Of a DNA stretch of 8,387 nt, positions 5,454-8,387 are shown piece after piece (position 1 is the stretch's first letter; every line of letters begins with the position of its first letter). Made by a program: the position numbers and the translations under genes. The notes beneath the pieces are model-generated. The model was given only the letters and a program-made list of their open reading frames with translations, was not told where the DNA came from and made no database searches. Origin of the DNA: Modestobacter sp. (GTDB lineage Bacteria > Actinomycetota > Actinomycetes > Mycobacteriales > Geodermatophilaceae); assembly GCA_025966175.1 (NCBI GenBank), contig JAOPVN010000449.1:1-8387 (forward strand), written 5' to 3'.

Positions 5454-6593
5454 GTGAGCCACACCCACAGCGACACCGAACCGACGCCCGGAGCCACCGC
5501 CCCGACCGCGACGACGGTCCCGGCGACGGCCCCGCTCCCCCCGACGCTGCGTCCCCGTCCGGCCGGCGCCCGCCGCAACCGGCCGCCGTCCCAGCAGTCC
5601 GGCGACCCGGTCGTCGACTGCGCCGTCTACGTCGGCGGCGAACGGCAGGACGTCGCGCCGGCGGAGGCGCTCCGGGTGGCCCGGGACCGGGGCGGGTTCG
5701 TCTGGCTGGGGCTCTACGAGCCGACCGAAGAGGCTCTCACCGCCATCGGCGAGCTGTACGGCCTGCACCCGCTGGCGGTCGAGGACGCCGTCTACGCCCA
5801 TCAGCGGCCCAAGCTCGAGCGGTACGAGGACGACGCGCTGTTCATGGTGCTCAAGACCGCCAAGTACGCCGAGCACCAGGAGCTGACCGCCAGCAGCGAG
5901 GTGGTGATCACCGGCGAGATCATGGTCTTCCTCGGCACCGACCACGTGATCACCGTCCGGCACGGCACGCACGGCGAACTCAGCCGGTTGCGGCGTGACC
6001 TGGAGCAGCAGCCCGAGTTGCTCTGCCACGGTCCGGCCGCGGTGCTGTACGCGATCGCCGACCACGTGGTGGACGACTTCGTCGACGTCGCGCAGGCGGT
6101 CGAGGACGACGTCGAGGAGGTCGAGACGTCGGTGTTCAGCCCGGCCCGCACCGACGACAGCGCCCGCATCTACCAGCTCAAGCGCGAGCTGATGCAGCTG
6201 CGCCGGGCGGTCGGGCCGCTGGAGATCCCGCTGTCCACACTGGTCGACCGGCCGCTGGCGGTGGTGCCCGACGCGATGCGTTCCTACTTCCGCGACGTCC
6301 AGGACCATGCTCTGCGCACCCGCGACCAGGTCGGCAGCCTGGACGAGCTGCTCACCTCGATCCTGCAGGCGTCGCTGGCCCGGACCTCGCTGGCCGACAA
6401 CGAGGACATGCGCAAGATCAGCGCCTGGGCCGGGATCATCGCCGTCCCCACGGCGATCGCCGGGATCTACGGGATGAACTTCGAGCACATGCCCGAGCTC
6501 GGGTGGCGGTTCGGCTATCCCGCCGCGCTGCTGGTCATGTTCCTGGCGTGCTGGCTGCTGCACCGCGGCTTCAAGCGCAGCGGCTGGCTCTGA
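5454..6593 (+). CDS. corA: CorA-family magnesium/cobalt transport protein
   Basis: A 379-residue inner-membrane channel for Mg2+ and similar divalent ions, expected to work as a homopentamer with a cytoplasmic funnel. The start is GTG (SHTHSDTEP follows), set by GAGGAG five bases upstream. The first 50 residues or so are Thr/Pro/Ala-rich and probably disordered. Then comes the alpha/beta cytoplasmic domain with VWLGLYEPT and HPLAVEDA blocks. A long charged helix region follows, including acidic DDVEEVE (about 218-224) and the stalk helix LTSILQASLARTSLADNEDM. Two C-terminal membrane segments lie at about 323-341 and 354-371. The signature GMN at 340-342 (YGMNFEHMPELGW) ends the first of them. 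The C-terminus is short and basic (HRGFKRSGWL), as in the family. It is divergent from the permease and convergent with rsmI, with a strong hairpin in between. Ion preference between Mg2+, Co2+ and Zn2+ is not decided by sequence. Confidence 0.95.
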   Translation: MSHTHSDTEPTPGATAPTATTVPATAPLPPTLRPRPAGARRNRPPSQQSGDPVVDCAVYVGGERQDVAPAEALRVARDRGGFVWLGLYEPTEEALTAIGELYGLHPLAVEDAVYAHQRPKLERYEDDALFMVLKTAKYAEHQELTASSEVVITGEIMVFLGTDHVITVRHGTHGELSRLRRDLEQQPELLCHGPAAVLYAIADHVVDDFVDVAQAVEDDVEEVETSVFSPARTDDSARIYQLKRELMQLRRAVGPLEIPLSTLVDRPLAVVPDAMRSYFRDVQDHALRTRDQVGSLDELLTSILQASLARTSLADNEDMRKISAWAGIIAVPTAIAGIYGMNFEHMPELGWRFGYPAALLVMFLACWLLHRGFKRSGWL

Positions 6594-6603
6594 GCCCACC
6601 GGT

Positions 6604-6649
6604 GCGCGCCGATCGCGGTGTCCTCCGCCGGGACACCGCGATGGCGCGC
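6604..6649. terminator. Strong hairpin, probable bidirectional terminator for corA and rsmI
   Basis: ATCGCGGTGTCC (6612-6623) pairs exactly with GGACACCGCGAT (6631-6642) around a 7-base loop. The stem continues beyond a single bulged G (6611) with GCGCGCC (6604-6610) against GGCGCGC (6643-6649). In total there are 19 paired bases with one bulge. It lies wholly within the 67-bp gap between the convergent stops of corA and rsmI, where one element can serve both strands. There is no U-run on either side, as is common for actinobacterial terminators. Confidence 0.85.
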
Positions 6650-6660
6650 CCTCGGCGGTG

Positions 6661-7530
6661 TCAGGGGCCCTTGGCGGCGATGACGGCGTCGTAGACGACA
6701 CGGCGCGGGAGCCCGGTGCGGGCGACGACCGTGCGGATGGCGTCCTTGCGGGTGGCCCCGGCGGCCTCCTCGATGGCCACCTCGCCGGCCAGCTCCGCAG
6801 CCGAGAGCGTCGCGGGCCCGGCGACGGCGCCGGCCACCACGAGGGTGATCTCGCCGCGCACGCCGTCGGCTGCCCAGGCGGCCAGCTCGGCGAGCGGCCC
6901 GCGGCGGACCTCCTCATGGGTCTTGGTGAGCTCCCGGCACACCGCGGCCGGCCGATCGTCGCCGAACGCGGCCGCCGCGTCGACGAGCGCGTCGGCCAGC
7001 CGGTGCGGCGACTCGTAGAACACCATCGTCCGGGCCTCGGCGGCCAGCGCCGCCAGCGCGGCCCGCCGCTCGCCGCCCTTGCGGGGCAGGAAGCCCTCGA
7101 AGCAGAACCGGTCGCAGGGCAGGCCGGAGACCGCCAGCGCGGTGACGACGGCGGAGGGCCCGGGCACCGAGGTGACCACGATGCCGGCCTCCACCGCGGC
7201 GCGGACCAGCGTGTAGCCCGGGTCGGAGACCGAGGGCATCCCCGCATCGGTGAGCAGCAGCACCGTCTTGCCCTCGGTCATCGCGGCCACCAGGCCGGGC
7301 AGCCGGGACTGCTCGACCGACTCGTGGAAGCTCACCAGCCGGCCGGTGAAGGTGACGCCGAGGTCGGCGGCCAGCCGGTGCAGCCGGCGGGTGTCCTCCA
7401 CCGCCAGGACGTCGGCCGACGCCAGCACCTGCCTCAGCCGGGGCCCGACGTCGCCGGGCTGCCCGAGCGGCGCGCCGCCGAGCACCAGCCGTCCGGCGCC
7501 TGCAGCGGACCCGGTGTCACTGTCGCTCAC
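6661..7530 (-). CDS. rsmI: 16S rRNA (cytidine 2'-O)-methyltransferase RsmI
   Basis: A 289-residue cytoplasmic enzyme of the tetrapyrrole-methylase fold. It uses S-adenosylmethionine to methylate the ribose of C1402 (E. coli numbering) in the 16S rRNA decoding centre. Family blocks appear in order: VLGGAPLGQPGD (17-27), VLAVEDTRRLHRL (41-53), VSFHE (66-70), LTDAGMPSVSDPG (93-105), VPGPSAVVTAL (122-132), FEGFLPRKGGER (144-155), FYESPHRL (171-178) and CRELTKTHEEVRRG (198-211). The small C-terminal helical domain of RsmI (about 243-287) is intact. The start is GTG at 7530. It has no ribosome site, but CAGGCT lies six bases upstream, as at metG, so the mRNA may be leaderless. It is divergent from pmt by 54 bp, an arrangement also found in Mycobacterium tuberculosis as I recall, and convergent with corA. 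Confidence 0.96.
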   Translation of the reverse strand: MSDSDTGSAAGAGRLVLGGAPLGQPGDVGPRLRQVLASADVLAVEDTRRLHRLAADLGVTFTGRLVSFHESVEQSRLPGLVAAMTEGKTVLLLTDAGMPSVSDPGYTLVRAAVEAGIVVTSVPGPSAVVTALAVSGLPCDRFCFEGFLPRKGGERRAALAALAAEARTMVFYESPHRLADALVDAAAAFGDDRPAAVCRELTKTHEEVRRGPLAELAAWAADGVRGEITLVVAGAVAGPATLSAAELAGEVAIEEAAGATRKDAIRTVVARTGLPRRVVYDAVIAAKGP

Positions 7531-7536
7531 CGGGCG

Positions 7537-7542
7537 AGCCTG
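7537..7542 (-). promoter_or_regulatory. Possible -10 element of rsmI (leaderless)
   Basis: On the minus strand this reads CAGGCT, ending six bases before the rsmI GTG. It differs in one base from the metG element TAGGCT, and the distance to the start codon is identical. No ribosome site or clear -35 box is seen. Confidence 0.35.
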
Positions 7543-7571
7543 TCACGCCCGGTCCGGACAGCTCGGCCACC

Positions 7572-7577
7572 TACCCT
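7572..7577 (+). promoter_or_regulatory. Probable -10 element of pmt (leaderless)
   Basis: TACCCT matches TAnnnT and lies seven bases before the ATG at 7585, so the transcript would start at or very near the start codon. The bases between are GC-only, with no Shine-Dalgarno sequence. The divergent rsmI element is only 29 bp away, so the two promoters would share their -35 regions and could compete or be controlled together. Confidence 0.5.
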
Positions 7578-7584
7578 GGCCGCC

Positions 7585-8387
7585 ATGGCCGTGCTGGCCC
7601 CGGAGCGGGCGGAGTCGACACCGGAGGACCCGCCCCGGCCCGCGCGCCGCCGTCCACCCCGGCCCCGCCGGCAGGGCACCCCCCCGCTGCCCCGGGACCG
7701 CCGCCTCGCCGCCGCGCTGACCGCGGTGCTCGGGCTGGCCACCTTCGTCTCCCGGTTGTGGGACCTCGACTACCCCGGTGACCTGCTCTTCGACGAGGCG
7801 TACTACCCACCGGAGGCGCTGGAGCTGCTGCGCTGGGGCACCGAGTACAACCGCGGCTACACCTTCATCGTCCACCCACCGCTGGGCAAGTGGCTGATCG
7901 CGGCCGGCATCCACGTGTTCGGCTACGACTCGTTCGGCTGGCGGCTCCCGTCGGCGGTGGCCGGCACCATCGCCGTCGTCGTGCTGACCCGGCTCACCCG
8001 GCGACTGACCGGCTCGACCCTGCTCGGCCTGGTCGCCGGGGTGTTGCTGGCCCTGGACGGCTTCTCCTTCACCCTCTCCCGGATCGGCCTGCTCGACGTC
8101 TTCCTGCAGACCTTCGTGGTCAGCGCCGTGGCCTGTCTCGTCGTCGACCGGGACCGGGTGCGCCAGCGGGTCCGGGACGGCGCCGACCGGGCGACGGCGG
8201 CCGGCTTCCGGCTCGGCCCGCGCGGCTGGCGGATCGCCGCCGGCCTGCTGTTCGGCGCCGCGTGCGCGGTGAAGTGGAGCGGCGTCTGGTTCCTGGCGTT
8301 CTTCGCCGTCCTGTCGCTGTTCTGGGACCGCGCCGCCTGGCGGGAGGCCGGGGTGCGCCGCCCCACGGTGGTCGCCGCGCGGCGCGG
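7585..8387 (+). CDS. pmt: Protein O-mannosyltransferase (dolichyl-phosphate-mannose-protein mannosyltransferase, GT39), N-terminal part
   Basis: The first 267 residues of a polytopic membrane glycosyltransferase, open to the right edge. The family moves mannose from polyprenyl-phosphate-mannose to Ser/Thr of proteins being exported. A Pro/Arg-rich cytoplasmic tail (1-40) precedes the first membrane segment (about 41-57). The first outer loop holds the catalytic acidic pair in LLFDEAYYPPE (D70, E71), then HPPLGKW (97-103). Later come FGWRLPS (117-123), the conserved DGFSFTLSRIGLLDVF (158-173) and AVKWSG (228-233). All are where PMT proteins have them. The start is ATG at 7585, with a -10-like TACCCT just upstream; no other start fits as well. 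It is divergent from rsmI, a pairing I recall from mycobacteria (Rv1002c/Rv1003). The missing C-terminal half should hold the remaining membrane helices. Confidence 0.93.
   Translation, partial: MAVLAPERAESTPEDPPRPARRRPPRPRRQGTPPLPRDRRLAAALTAVLGLATFVSRLWDLDYPGDLLFDEAYYPPEALELLRWGTEYNRGYTFIVHPPLGKWLIAAGIHVFGYDSFGWRLPSAVAGTIAVVVLTRLTRRLTGSTLLGLVAGVLLALDGFSFTLSRIGLLDVFLQTFVVSAVACLVVDRDRVRQRVRDGADRATAAGFRLGPRGWRIAAGLLFGAACAVKWSGVWFLAFFAVLSLFWDRAAWREAGVRRPTVVAARR

Noticed and set aside
5346..7247. A 633-codon open frame on the minus strand spanning corA and the end of rsmI
   Set aside because: It crosses two genuine genes in other frames and the terminator hairpin. The product is low complexity and matches nothing I recognise.
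7923..8366. Minus-strand frame of 147 codons opposite pmt
   Set aside because: The plus strand encodes clear PMT motifs across this stretch. The opposite product is Arg/Ser/Thr low complexity.

Overview
The window looks like an ordinary core segment of a very GC-rich actinobacterial chromosome. Coding codons end almost always in G or C, and GTG starts dominate. Several genes have a -10-like hexamer placed so close to the start codon that leaderless transcripts are likely. Gene order and protein style suggest a relative of Geodermatophilaceae (Blastococcus, Geodermatophilus, Modestobacter). That placement is inference from general look, not from a marker gene.

Layout, left to right. (1) On the minus strand: the 5' end of an unidentified exported or membrane-anchored protein (1-182), tatD (230-1102) and metG (1143-2966). 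A perfect 26-bp palindrome (1106-1131) fills most of the 40-bp metG-tatD spacer. (2) Also on the minus strand: an unassigned multi-pass membrane protein of 220 aa (3010-3672) and an APC-superfamily cationic amino acid permease (3774-5294). (3) On the plus strand, a CorA-family divalent metal transporter (5454-6593), divergent from the permease across a 159-bp promoter region. (4) A strong hairpin (6604-6649) between convergent corA and rsmI. (5) rsmI on the minus strand (6661-7530), and divergent from it across 54 bp, the 5' part of a protein O-mannosyltransferase (7585 to the window end).

The genes mostly serve separate housekeeping jobs. metG charges tRNA-Met, rsmI methylates 16S rRNA, tatD is a metal-dependent nuclease, pmt glycosylates exported proteins, and the permease and CorA import amino acids and Mg2+. 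As I recall it, Mycobacterium tuberculosis also keeps pmt, rsmI, metS, tatD, rpfB in this order (Rv1002c to Rv1009). Here the membrane protein, permease and corA lie between rsmI and metG, and the gene after tatD does not start like RpfB.

No mobile element, CRISPR array, tRNA or rRNA was seen, and no stretch over 300 bases lacks a gene. I found no obvious new multi-gene system. The best leads are the 26-bp palindrome and the repeated leaderless start architecture.
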